From Capitella teleta (lineage: Eukaryota > Annelida > Polychaeta > Capitellidae): a stretch of 64,000 bases of DNA. The notes under the pieces were generated by a model. That model made no database searches, had not been told where the DNA came from, and saw nothing but the letters and a program-made list of their open reading frames with translations. Positions 1 to 20,290 of this stretch are shown in pieces (position 1 is the first letter of the stretch; the number at the start of each line of letters is the position of its first letter). The DNA lies in assembly GCA_000328365.1 (NCBI GenBank), contig KB306104.1, forward strand, positions 731,689 through 795,688, written 5' to 3'. The translations under genes and the position numbers were made by a program.

Positions 1-779
1 AAACACAGCTAAAGGCAGAAGCGCAGCCCAGATATAAAAAGACAGCACCATATATAGACCACATAATATTAGAATGCGCATTGACGAACGTTTCGCGGGT
101 CAAAGGGATCAGCTCATAAGTTGGCCGTTTCTTTCACGGCTGAGCGTCATATTGGGACACGCGAGAGCTTGTACAATAAGCGATCGTAAAGACTTTGTCA
201 CCAATCATAAAACAAAGTCAATCGCTCCTCGAAAGGACTTCTTGAACAACAACAGCAAATGACTCATTGACGGATGGACTTGTGCTGTGTAAAAGGGCAT
301 TTGTAACGGCAGACGACGTGTGACGGGGCGTGTGTGCTGATTTAGAGTGTGGCATCGAATGGAACAAACGCCATGTTCAATATGCAGACAATGCACTGTA
401 CATGCGCATGGGCTACTTAGTGAATATTTACTTCAATTCACGCGGAGTGTCATATCACCGCAATGTACACCATGCAGTACCTGTAATTTACATAATCCAC
501 TAAACATCTCGTCTTCCACGTCATTTCACCTTAATGAACACATAGACAATGATTCATGCATTCGTGACTATTAATTAAGACACCTGGATCCTGCGTATAA
601 TTATTATACGCTATCGGGAGAGGGGGCGGGATTAACATTTTTATTATAACGATTTAAAGTAAAACCTACAAACACGGGAATGAGTAAAAAGGAGCGAACA
701 TTCCAGTAGGTATTTTCTGTGCAACCTCAGGATGCACTTTTTAACGCTGTTTGATGTTTTAGATGTCTTTTATTCGCAG
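1..779. other. No gene recognised; AT-rich flank
   Basis: I see no coding exon or repeat that I can name in this stretch. Short open frames occur on both strands but show no family similarity. The final bases (about 760-779) form a plausible 3' splice acceptor in front of the open frame that follows. Confidence 0.5.
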
Positions 780-1177
780 CTCAGTTCTTAGCGAATGAAG
801 ACTGTGCTTTCTACTTGAACGATATTCTCAAAGCAAGAGGAAACCGAAGAATGCTGCTGGCTGCCTTCATTGGCAATCAAGTATCCCTCAACTGGATGAA
901 ACTCATCTTACAGACCAGTACAAAGCAGATTGTATTAAAAAGCCATTACAAAAGTGGGTCACGCACAATTTTATTCTGCCGTGAAGACATCCTATCAGAG
1001 AGGCTGAATATTAAGTGGCCAATGTTTGAATTGGAGGAAGAGTGGCCAATTCTTTTGACCAAAGATGGAATTCTGACGCACGTCAAACTAATGAACGAGT
1101 TCGACATTGTTGATGTGATAAAAGACAATTTTCGCACGAAAATCGAAGGCATCATTGTTGCTTTCGTTAATCCCTAA
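780..1177 (+). CDS. Unidentified open frame, possible 3' terminal exon
   Basis: An open frame of about 132 codons follows an acceptor-like CAG at 777-779 and runs to a stop at 1175-1177. The in-frame start is not an ATG, which fits an internal or terminal exon better than a complete gene. The product is mixed charged/hydrophobic with no signal peptide or membrane span, and phrases such as EGIIVAFVNP at its end. I do not recognise the family. It sits next to transposon debris, so it may be the last exon of a host gene lying off the left edge or part of a mobile element. Confidence that it is translated is low. Confidence 0.3.
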
Positions 1178-1259
1178 AACTACCCACCCATATGTTCCTT
1201 GATCTGCGCTGAAAAGGAAGTGATCTTCATCACGGAAGGATCTTTGTGAACCTTTAGCA

Positions 1260-1600
1260 AAAAAGACGAGTGCAAAAAGAGATGGTAGAGACAGGCGCAA
1301 AATGTGAGCGACTTGTTGACTGCAAAGAATATGCGCCACAACTGATCGCACGACAGACGTGGCGCACGAAGACGACGAACTTCAAGGCAGGGGAGGTGGT
1401 CTTGGTTGCCGACCAAAGCCAACCATGCGGCAAGTGACCCCTTGGAGTTATCGAGTCCGTCGGCCTCATGCGAATTGCCGCTGAAAGGCTGGCCAAATTT
1501 TGCCCCTCACACTGCAGATCTGTTTGCTGGAAGGAGCATCACAAGAAGACGATGGTTCTGCCCCCATGTGACCTGAAAAATGGACTCGCCCGTGGGGGAA
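1260..1600 (+). mobile_element. BEL/Pao retroelement remnant (fossil)
   Basis: The translation contains a segment resembling the domain at the end of BEL/Pao polyproteins, with a WRTKTTNFKAGEVVLVAD-type phrase, where the family has W-(K/R)-x-x-N-F-x-x-G-D-(L/V)-V-L-(V/L). It is a broken 3' fragment with several breaks, and no terminal repeats are visible. It appears old. Confidence 0.5.
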
Positions 1601-1859
1601 GATAGTGACTCGATGCGTAGACACAGCGTGCTATAAAATAGGAATGCCACTTCATCGTTATTGCTTTTTAATGTTTTATGATGTTTTATTTCCTCAACAC
1701 ATTGTCATTATGCGATGCAAGCTTGCTTCTTTATTTTTTTTTTTTATAGAAATTATTAGTAGTACATGTAGTTCGAACTCTCTGAAGTTCATGAATAATA
1801 ATTAAGATCAAGATGTAAGACATTTCGGACACTAGCAGACCGATGCAAAGGACGTCTAA

Positions 1860-1990
1860 ATGATTAATGGGCGGTCAGGTTTTGTGCTCTACAAAGGAAC
1901 GATCAGGGAATGGTTAGCACATAATTAGGCGTCCAACAGGGCTGCCTGACCTTATTCAATATCTACAGTTCAACCTTAACCTATTGTAAA
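1860..1990 (+). mobile_element. Short LINE reverse-transcriptase fragment
   Basis: One frame near 1926-1977 reads LGVQQGCLTLFNIYSS, which matches the G-V-x-Q-G-x-x-L-x-P-x-L-F-N-I-Y motif of non-LTR reverse transcriptases. Only this motif is preserved. The clade cannot be assigned. Confidence 0.4.
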
Positions 1991-2235
1991 GTTGCATAAC
2001 TAATTAACTATATACCGGTAGCTATGAGAAGGGTAATATTATGTTGCTTATCATTTTCAGACATCGAGTTCTTTGGTTCCCCTGCCACTCGCTGATTCCT
2101 CTCCCCTCAGGGTTGGAAACCAAGGTACTTTTGATTTTTGAGTCACTTCATGCAGGTTGGTTATGATTCACGTGCTGTTAGTTGTGTGGTGACATAACCT
2201 TTATGACTCAAGACAAGCCACTATGGTGATGAATA

Positions 2236-3640
2236 ATGATGATGATTATGAATGATTATGACAATGTAAATCGTCCACAGACATCCAAGAACACTTCTTT
2301 CAATACAGCTTTTTGGGAAATCCTGAGGAACAAAAGGAATATATTTGCCCTGAAACTCATGTTTAAAATTATTTCTCGACAGAAGGGTATGCTGTCTTAT
2401 GTTGTGCCGGATCAGCAAATGGAGTCATCCTTGATGGAAGAGACAGCGGACGCACTAGCTGCCCACGAAGGCTCAGTTTCGCCTGTGTCCTTCCAGACGA
2501 TCGTGTCGGGATGGAGCAGAAACAAATCGTGGCTCATTGATTCGCTGGGATTCGCATTTAACATAAAGAGGAGGGAAAAGAGTGTAATCAACTGGCAGTG
2601 CAATGGTAGACTCAATACTTCTCTGTCGCAATGCCAGACAAGATGCTTCATTATTAAATGTCCCGCAATAGTCCAGGAGATCAAGGGAAAGATATCATCA
2701 CTGTAATACCCATATCCATCCCATCGAAGCAACGACCTTAGCGGTGACCCGTGCCGTCAGGCAAGCGGAGGAATCTGCTCGCGATAACTTGTTTTGATCC
2801 TCATGTATGTGCATGTTTGTTAATTGGACCCACTCTTACTCTTTCAACTATCATACAAGAGGCTCTTGTGGTACAACCTGGCACTGCCGAATTACTGAAG
2901 CGAGGGAACTTGCAGCAAGTAATCAACAGATTCAGAGAATCAAAAAGGTTTCCACACCCTCGTGACCTAGGGTCTCTCTTCGATGAAGAATTTGTCCCCG
3001 AATTCTGCAACGTTGATGAGGCCGGGTACTCGCCACTTGCTTTTCGCGACTGGGGAGGCACTCAGCCTGCTGAAGCGGGCAAAAATGTGGTATTTGGACG
3101 GTACGTTCTTCATCGCAACCACCATTCATGCAGCTCTTCACCGGCCATGATTAAGTGAATGTACACTCTCGTGAACTGCCTTGTAGTACGTAAGATCATG
3201 ATACAGACATCTACCCAGTTATCATTGGTACTTATAAACTTGTCTCTATTTTCAGATTCTATTGCTATTCGTTTTGATGTCCGAGAGGACAACAGAGGAT
3301 TACCGCACAGTGCTAAACACAGCACTGACACTTTTAGAAGAAACGCAGATGCAAGAACTTGTGGCAGACTTTGAGGCACCAATGTGGATGGCTGCAACGG
3401 AGTGCCTTCCTGGTTTGAACCTTTGCATAATTAGGTTACAAAACCATCCAACTACGACAAGAAGACACTTCGAAGGAGTGGTGCCCTGGAAGGATTTTCC
3501 TAAAAGGACCCGCATCCATATTTTTATTGAAAAATGCCTCAAGAAAACCATGCAGCCTTCAAGCCCAATGCAATCTTCATCCGGATCAGGAAGCCCTGCA
3601 CTCCGGACCAAGATGCTCACAATGTAGTGCCCACCGCAAC
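2236..3640 (+). mobile_element. Degraded FLYWCH / MULE DNA transposon
   Basis: Three successive open segments fit the order of a FLYWCH-MULE transposase. The first (2236-2706) ends in a W-x-C then C-x-x-x-C pattern (INWQCNGR... SQCQTRC) like a degenerate FLYWCH zinc finger. The second (about 2862-3100, after an AG acceptor) has the linker that precedes MULE catalytic domains, with FRESKRFPHPRDLG followed by KNVVFG. The third (about 3256-3627) contains LFVLMSERTTEDYRTVL and, later, VADFEAPMWMAATECLP, which are the hallmark phrases of the MULE transposase domain, including the catalytic Asp-Phe-Glu. The segments are separated by intron-like or decayed stretches. Terminal inverted repeats were not identified. 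The copy is probably inactive and is abutted on its right by a LINE. Confidence 0.65.
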
Positions 3641-3779
3641 ACCACCCTCTCTTCCCTCTGAACCTATTGGCCATCATGACAATGACCACCTATCTTCTAC
3701 ACCAGATATCGACGCTGAGGAGAGGCCTTTTGCAAGTTCACCTACCGTTTCAACAACTCCTACATGGTTTTATTATCTG

Positions 3780-5215
3780 TAACCTCAAAGATGGTTCGAA
3801 TCCGCATGTATCGATGACATCAAACCTATCATCATCAAGGAATTCTCTGAGTTAATAATCGAACCACTGTTTCATATTTTTAACCTTTCCTTCACCCAGG
3901 GGATTGTGCCATGTGCCATGAAAAAAGCAAATGTCACTCCCATATTTAAAGGAGGCGATCCCACTTCTGTGGAAAACTACCGACCAATTTCTGTACTCCC
4001 AGTATTCGCAAATATCCTTGAGAAACTAATGTTTAATAGAGTCTCTAACTACCTAACTGAAAACAGGATACTGTTCAACAAGCAATTCGGCTTCCGTGAG
4101 GTTGTTCCACTGAAATGGCACTATCAACTGCTCTCGATGAGCTATCGTCAGCGTTGGACATGAAACGGAACGTGATTGGTGTATATTTAGATTTTAGAAA
4201 AGCTTTCAATACCGTAAATATCTATATTTTTTGGCAAAATTATTTAAATATTGGATTAGAGGAGTAGCGCATCAATGGTTTACTGGTTACCTCAATGACC
4301 GAAGCCAGTGTGTTAAAGTAGGCCGTAGTTTCTCAGAAATGAAATTCATATCCTGCGGTGTGCCACAAGGCTCCACGCTTGGTCCTTCCCTTTTCTTATT
4401 ATTTATTAATGATCTCCCAAACGTTCTTACAAACCTTTTTCCCATCACATTTGCCGATGGCACTAGTCTTTTTCATGACTGGAGTTGATATTACAGATAT
4501 GACTGAGGCATTTAACCACTAGTTATCCAAAATTAATGAATGGCTCATTGCCAACAAATTAAGTTTAAACATCCAAAAAACATACAGTATGCAGTTTACT
4601 CTCAGTCCACGCCTCTACACATCCCCACTTTCCATTACCAATAATAATAATAATAATAATACTGAAATTCAACACGATTTTGGGGGGTCATCACTGATGA
4701 CAACTGACATGGGCGAATCACATAACACACGTTTTGAACAAAATTGCAAAGAGTAGTGGAATAATTAAAGACAAGCACTCGCTCAAACAAGACACCCTCA
4801 TGATACTCTATTATAATTTTATTCTTTGATATATCCCTACTTGACCTACTGCTTCCTTTTATGGGGTAAGGCCTCACACAGCCATATTAATAACATAACT
4901 ATATTACAAAAAAGAGTAATCCGAATTATCACCAATTCAGGATTCAGAGATCATACTCGCCCCCTTTTCAGCACTCTGAGAATCATCCACATGGACGATT
5001 TGTTCAGTTACCTATGTTCAGTATATATCTTTAAATGTATATAAAATCTTTTTCCCCGCTCATTCCTCGACATTTTGAATTATCACACTGAATACCATTC
5101 CAACGTTCCTCGGTCTTCCACCCGAGCATCATTAACTCGTTCAGTCAATGTCCCACTTTGTAGAACCACACTCCGTCAAAAACAATTCAGGTTTCAATCG
5201 ATAAAATTTACATGT
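3780..5215 (+). mobile_element. CR1/Jockey-like LINE, reverse transcriptase, frameshifted
   Basis: A non-LTR reverse transcriptase is readable in pieces. The fingers region has VTPIFKGGDPTSVENYRPIS (from about 3930), followed by the palm motif GVPQGSTLGPSLFLLFINDL (about 4350-4420). The catalytic box reads FADGTSLF, where the family has FADDT, so one catalytic aspartate is lost. The C-terminal segment YPYLTYCFLLWGKA, LQKRVIRIITNSGF and HTRPLFSTLRI (4826-5000) is typical of CR1/Jockey elements. Frames change several times, so the copy is dead. A (AAT)n microsatellite lies inside at about 4640-4663. There is no poly(A) tail, and the element stops against a Ty3/gypsy fragment. Confidence 0.75.
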
Positions 5216-6250
5216 TATATAGAGAGGACCCAGAGCTGTGTGTGAGCCAAGATATATTCCAATCCAGGATGGACAAGATCACCCAGAAGGTCGGAGGTGG
5301 AGTTGTCGGGATAGCTGATGACCTCATAGTGTATGGAAGAGACACAGAAGACCACGATCGAGCACTCCACAGACTCATGCAAGTTACCAGGGAGGAAGGT
5401 CTAGTTTTTCGTGCTGAAAAATGTCACATCAGCAAGAAATCAATGAATTTCTTGGGATTGATTTGGTCCTGCAAAGGTATGCACCCGGATGAGAAGAAGT
5501 GCGACAACATTGCAAGCAAATTATCACCAACAAACTTAGCCGAATTACAAAGCTTCCTAGGCCTGGTGCAGTATATGAGGCCGCATCTGGAATAGACCTC
5601 TCCCGCTTGGCCCGCCTCACAGTCACACAGACTGGGTTACTAGAAAGCCTACAACGCAGAGCCATGCGCATCATCCTCGCCCTTCCCCGAATTCATCACA
5701 TCACCAACGCTGACTACGCTGCCCTCAACATCACCTCATTAAGACATCACCGCAATTTCGCACTCGCCTGCTTCATGTTCAAATTAAACAGCAATCGCTG
5801 AACTGTGTTTTGCGTGCACCATAAGTGTCTTACCCGTGCCTATGTCTTCTTAACCGTTCTCCTTTTCTTTTCGGCCTGAAAATTTTGAACTGCATTTCTC
5901 AAACCTTTCATTCTCTTCCGAACATTTCCTCTTTTAAATCATCTCTTCGCGAGTCATCATATTACATGCCACTCGCACAAATTTATTACTAAATATTCTG
6001 AAATTTATGACCTGTCAAGATGACCTCCTCATGACATGTACTGAATAAAGTATTCTATTAAAAAAAATATATATGGGCCCGTTCATCCCTCAACTCGCGA
6101 CAAAGACCAGTTACTGAGACAACTGTTGAAGAAGGAGATTCCATGGGAATGGACTGCAGAGCATGACAAATCATTCTCAAAAGTCAAGCAGAGCATCAGG
6201 AAGGATATGCTACTTTGTTTCTTGGACACATCCGTGCCGTGACACAAAGT
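5216..6250 (+). mobile_element. Ty3/gypsy pol fragment (fossil) interrupted by a LINE
   Basis: The stretch 5225-5580 encodes part of a gypsy reverse transcriptase, with an (I)ADDLIVYG catalytic box and SFLGLVQYM, the family's usual phrase before the RNase H region. Sequence matching the next part of the same domain resumes at about 6070. Between them lies an unrelated LINE 3' end. It is a broken internal fragment without LTRs. It looks older than the LINE inserted in it. Confidence 0.65.
5575..6068 (+). mobile_element. LINE 3' end with poly(A), inserted in Ty3/gypsy pol
   Basis: A C-terminal LINE segment, LLESLQRRAMRIILALPRI then TNADYAALNITSLRHHRNFA, is followed by a 3' UTR, an AATAAA signal (about 6044) and a short A-tract. 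The bases TATATG occur on both sides of the insert and may be the target-site duplication. It is a 5'-truncated copy, which is typical of incomplete target-primed reverse transcription. Confidence 0.65.
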
Positions 6251-8340
6251 ATTACCACGTGGTAGCGGCACTGGATGCAGACACGACGACGAGAGCTGAG
6301 AGTGTCTTGCAGGACCCTTCTGCAACCAATAAGTATCCGGCCATCAAGCAGTTGTTGCTAACGACGTACGAACTATCAGAAGATGAACGAGGATGGTCCC
6401 TTCTGCAGATGACGGACCTCGGGGACACGCGTCCACCAGAATTCATGAGTCGCATACTACATCTGAACGGCAATGCGCAGCGACATTTCCTGTTGGGATC
6501 AATTTTTCTTCGGGCACTCCCAAGTCAGATTCGACAGTCTGTGGCAATCTCACAACGACAAGACCTGAGACAACTGGCCATGGAAGCCGACCAGTTGTAC
6601 GTGAGCTGCAAGGAAAATTTCGTGCAAGAAGTTCAAGAGATGGAGGTGTCTGACGTACACAAGAAAGGACGGCGCTCGCTATGTTACTTCCATAGGAGGT
6701 TTGGTGCTCAAGCAAGATGATGCCAGAAGACATGTGAGTGGAAGAATGACCCTCGACAGCAGGGAAACGCCTCGGCGGGCACACGGTAGCCAGCGTGGGT
6801 TCGCAATCTACACTGTTGGCTGTCAAGGATTCGGTCTCCGGGCTCGTTTTCCTGATGGACACGGGGGCACAAGTGTCAATCATCCCAGCAACGCAGGCGG
6901 ACAGAGCCAGGAGGATTCAGACGGACACGCCAATGCTGCGGGCAGCGAACGGGACTCCCATTCGGAGTTATGGTTCGGTGAACCGTACAGTGTGCATCGA
7001 TGGTCGCCATCTCAAGGGACTTTTCTACAAAGCCAACGTGAACTGTCCTCTCCTTGGAGCAGATTTCCTCCTTCGCCATCGGCTCTTGGTTGATTTACAA
7101 AGCCGTCGATTGATCAATTCTCTGACTCTCTCTTCTGTGATGTGTGTCACTTCCTCACCCAATGCCAATTTGCGTGGAGTTTGTATGATAAACTCTGTCA
7201 ATCAGTACTCAAAGGCTTCAAGTGATTTTCCTAAGCTAACCTTACATGATTTTGCTGACCATGTACCTCACCACGAAGTAGAACACCACATCCACACCGA
7301 AGGAGCACCTGTGTGGTCTCGACCCCGGAGGCTGGATACATCAAAGCTTCAGGCAGCGAAGAAGGAATTTAATTCCCTACTCTGCATGGGCATCATTCAA
7401 CCTTCTGACAGCCAGTGGGCATCCCCGCTGCATATGGTTAAGAAAAGCAACGGAGAATGGAGACCTTGCGGAGACTATCAAAGACTGAATGCTATCACTA
7501 CGCCAGACAGGTATCCAATTCCCCATATACAAGACTTTACAGCACAACTTAGAGGGGCACGCCTGTTTAGCAAGATAGATCTTATTCGCGGTTATCATCA
7601 AATTCCCGTGGCGCCTATGGATCGACCAAAGACCGCCATCACAACGCCGTTCGGATTATTTCATTTCTGTCGGATGCCTTTTGGACTACGGAACGCAGGG
7701 CAGACTTTTCAACGTGCAATGGATGCAATACTTCAAGGGCTGGACCGTGTATTTGTATACATGGATGACATCCTGATTGCATCCCATGGTGAAACTCAAC
7801 ATTTAGCTAATCTTCGTCAAGTGTTTCAGAGATTACAAGATCATGGCATGCTTCTTCGACCTGAGAAGTGTTCTTTTGGACAGCAGTCGATTGAGTTCCT
7901 GGGCCATCTGGTGTCTAAAGATGGCATCCAACCATTACCTGACCGCATTAACGCAATCAAAGAATACCATCGTCCTGAAACTCCTAAAGCACTCAGCACT
8001 TTCCTTGGATTGGTGAATTACTATCACCGTTTCATCCCAGGTGCAGCCGCATTGCTTCATCCACTTCACACAGCATTTATACAGTCAGCATTGATAGACT
8101 CAAGCCAGCCACTGTTGCCCCAGATTACACAACCAGAAGCGGTCGTCGTGTGAAACCTCCAGTCCGCTTCTCCTGAAGGGGGATCTCCTGTAGCGGACAG
8201 CTTACGTACGTATGGAGAACGCGAATCAAACAAGTGATCGACTCTCAAAGAGAGAATAAAAGACCCGTGTTTTGAGTCAATAAACCAGATCAAAATCAGT
8301 TGGCGTTAGCGTTTCTCCTTTCGCCAAACGTGCAAAGGCA
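6251..8340 (+). mobile_element. Ty3/gypsy retroelement (fossil): capsid-like, protease, reverse transcriptase, 3' end
   Basis: Parts occur in the order expected for Ty3/gypsy. A capsid-like segment (about 6255-6660) is followed by an aspartic protease with an L-M-D-T-G-A active site (about 6855) and a reverse transcriptase with the VYMDD box (about 7760), both in one long open frame (6795-8153). Near 8174-8188 a purine-rich tract precedes TGTAGCGGAC, a likely start of the 3' LTR, which contains an AATAAA-type signal (about 8258). The copy is incomplete and broken, with several breaks, and no 5' LTR was seen. The long open frame suggests it is younger than the neighbouring fossils. Confidence 0.75.
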
Positions 8341-8572
8341 GCTTGGTATCTAAACTAACTTTAAATGAAGTTGAGGCCCTGCTGCTTAATGTTTGCACCG
8401 AGTGACCTGTGTTTGTCTGTCTTTTGTGTTTTTCTCTTATCCTTAATTTTTCTTAATTTTTCTTTTCTTTGTTTATTTGTTTGCTGTTGTTTTCATTATT
8501 GTTGTATTTTTCTTTGACAAAAACTGTAAATAAGCATGTTACGAATAAATGATATATATTTATATATACCAT
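8341..8572 (+). mobile_element. Probable LINE 3' UTR
   Basis: The stretch is pyrimidine-rich and contains AAACTGTAAATAAGC and AATAAATGATAT near its end. This resembles the 3' UTR of CR1-like LINEs that end in short repeats rather than poly(A). No coding part is attached. The assignment rests on composition and context only. Confidence 0.35.
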
Positions 8573-9279
8573 CTCCAATTCAGCCACTTACCCGCATTAA
8601 ATCAAGCACGCTCAGTGTTTCTCACAATTAAATGCATTCAGCAGAGCAGGAAGACGGTTTATGGAAGGAACAGTACGTGTACAACTCATTTACTATGGAA
8701 CGCCTTGAAAGGGTAGATATCAAAGAGACACCAGGTCATGACATGAATGATCAGATATTGCCACGAGGGGAATGTAGGAAGACCATGTGATAGCTACTTT
8801 GAGAGAACGCTTTCTAATTATTGCAATACACACAGCCCCAATGCCTTCAAATCACAGAGAAAGCTGGCTTCTCTATCTGATGATTTATTTGGAGCACAGC
8901 TGATGACAGTTATTTAGTCATCAGCTGAGCATTTATGTAACGTGGCTGGCTCTTTCTTCTTGTGGAATAAGCTGTGGACCTAATGCTTCATCCCACAGAG
9001 CAGTGAACTTGGTGGGATCTGTTAGCAACAACCTTCTAAAATCCATGGAGAAATATATACCGGTATTTATGAACATTCTCCATGGAAATTAGGGAAATAT
9101 ACCAGTATTTACAAAGAAATTACGGGTATATATTTCCTAACACGGAAAAAGAAGAATACATAAAAAATGCATCTTCTTCAGTAGGTTGATGCAACGAAAT
9201 ACCATAACAAATCATCAAAAATTCCTCTAAAAAACAAAGGAATATTGCCCTAAAATGCAGCAAGTGAAACTGCACCAAC
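8573..9279. other. No exon recognised where the CEP290 3' end is expected
   Basis: On the minus strand, the next CEP290 exons should lie here. The only acceptor-like sites near 9225-9250 lead to stops within a few codons and show no coiled-coil character. A perfect 10-bp inverted repeat (CCATGGAGAA / TTCTCCATGG) lies at about 9043-9084. Confidence 0.5.
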
Positions 9280-18466
<9,187 letters not shown>

Positions 18467-19790
18467 CTTGCTCAAGTTCAGTCAGACAACCTCTGAAAGT
18501 CACAAAAGACAACCATAATGTATCTCTATTATAATTGTTCTAACCATTTCTGATCTAAATGTATTAGGTATTTGACACAATACAACAAATGCATGGGTAG
18601 AAATTGCATTTGGATGTTAGACTTGTGAGCCAACCAACAAACATGCTCCAAATCAATTAGCAGCTAAATGAGGTCTTTAAAAACTGTATTTTTATTCTTC
18701 AATACTATTGACAGGCTTTCGAGCAGGATATGAAGCCACATATTTTTCATAACATGCCAGTTTCATAAGTGCTACATTGATCTCAGTCTTCCTATGGATG
18801 CTTAGTATTAACTATGACACAATCCCTATTGGCTATATAGAGGCCATGACATAACCAACTTGCATCATTAATCATTATCCCTTTTAAGGCTCACAGGTTT
18901 TCACTTAGTGGTTCTTTAATACTTTTGCAAAGGTGTTGTAACTGTTGTTGCCTTGTTTATCACACTGGTTTTGTTTTAACGAACTATAATTATTGATTTC
19001 TGGGCTTGAAAGAGTTTAATTTTGCTGAGCCAGCTTTAGCCATAACATTGCTCAGCTAGCTGCTGTGAAAATAGGTTGGCTAGCATCAGCCAGCTGTATT
19101 CTCACGGCTCGGCGGCTTCAGGCCTCGAGGTCTAATGGTGACGTGTTAACTGGTTAACGACATAAACGCCACGTACAATTATTTTGCAGTCATCAAAGAA
19201 AGGACACTTAGGACAAGGTAGGCAGCATGAACAGACAAGTAAAACCCTGAAAGACATGTCATATTGTCACTCATGTGAACCGCCACTGACAGCGTCAGAC
19301 TCCCGTCACTCGTCAGTTTTTCTTCTCACTATTGTTGTTAGAATTACAATCATATTTATGCAATGTTTTACATATTTATCACAACAATGATTTAAAACGG
19401 TTATTGTTGGCACCATTTGCAAAATGAAACTGCTGGACTTGTTCTGCAAGTAAAGCAAGACTGTCATTTTGTTCGAGAAAATCAAGAGAGTTGAGTTGCA
19501 TCAATCATCATCAAGGTGGGCGATAATAGAGATTTCCATGATAGGGTAGAAACGCCATAAAAGTAAGCAGAAGAACGGAGATTTTCCTATTCTACACCAA
19601 AAACCAATTTATCCAATAAAAATATTGCCATCAGAAACATAATTAAGGCACAAATAGAACGAAGAAGAGCATACGGTTAAAGGAACATTGCGCCCGAACA
19701 GGAATGTCTGCGACCGGATGTTTTGAAACCAAGCAAAGATCCATAGTCATAACGCATTTGAGATTGAATGCCGCCAAATTCAACTGCGAT
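18467..19790. other. CEP290 upstream region, no other gene seen
   Basis: This AT-rich stretch would hold the CEP290 promoter and 5' UTR. I searched by eye for an RFX X-box, common at ciliary genes, and found none convincing. Short open frames have no recognisable similarity. Confidence 0.4.
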
Positions 19791-20016
19791 CAAAGTCAAA
19801 GTCAAAGTCGACAGAAGTTTATTGGCACCAAAAAATTAATAGGTAAATACAAATTTGAAATTTTTTTTACAAAGAATTAAATATAAATTGGCCAAAAAGG
19901 GCAGACCCCAGATGGAGGATGTGCCCTCATGTATATACAATTACAGTTGTAATTCACTTACGTGATTAAAGGTAAGAATGCCAAACAAGTCAAATTAAAC
20001 CCAGAAAGAGATGGGA

Positions 20017-20060
20017 GGAGAGAGAGAGAGAGAGAGAGAGGGGGGAAGAGAGAGAGAGAG
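20017..20060. repeat. (GA)n microsatellite
   Basis: Two runs of GA dinucleotides are separated by a short G-rich interruption inside the LINE 3' UTR. Confidence 0.9.
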
Positions 20061-20169
20061 TTGAGAGGTAGGAGGGGAGGATAGAAGGTGAGGAGTCAGG
20101 ACTCAATATCAAAAAGGAATTTACGTTTTAAGCTTTTTTAAACTCTGGAGATGGATGTGTCGTCGGAAA

Positions 20170-20255
20170 CAGTGGCGTAGGAACCGGGAGGCGAGGGGGC
20201 CAAGGCCCCCCCAAGTCTAGGAGTGGGGGGGCTGAGTATGTTTTGCCCCCCCCCC

Positions 20256-20290
<35 letters not shown>

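Noticed and set aside
3791-3805. GGTTCGAATCC, an exact match to a tRNA B-box
   Set aside because: There is no A-box or tRNA fold upstream, and the bases lie in the LINE/transposon debris; a chance match is likely.
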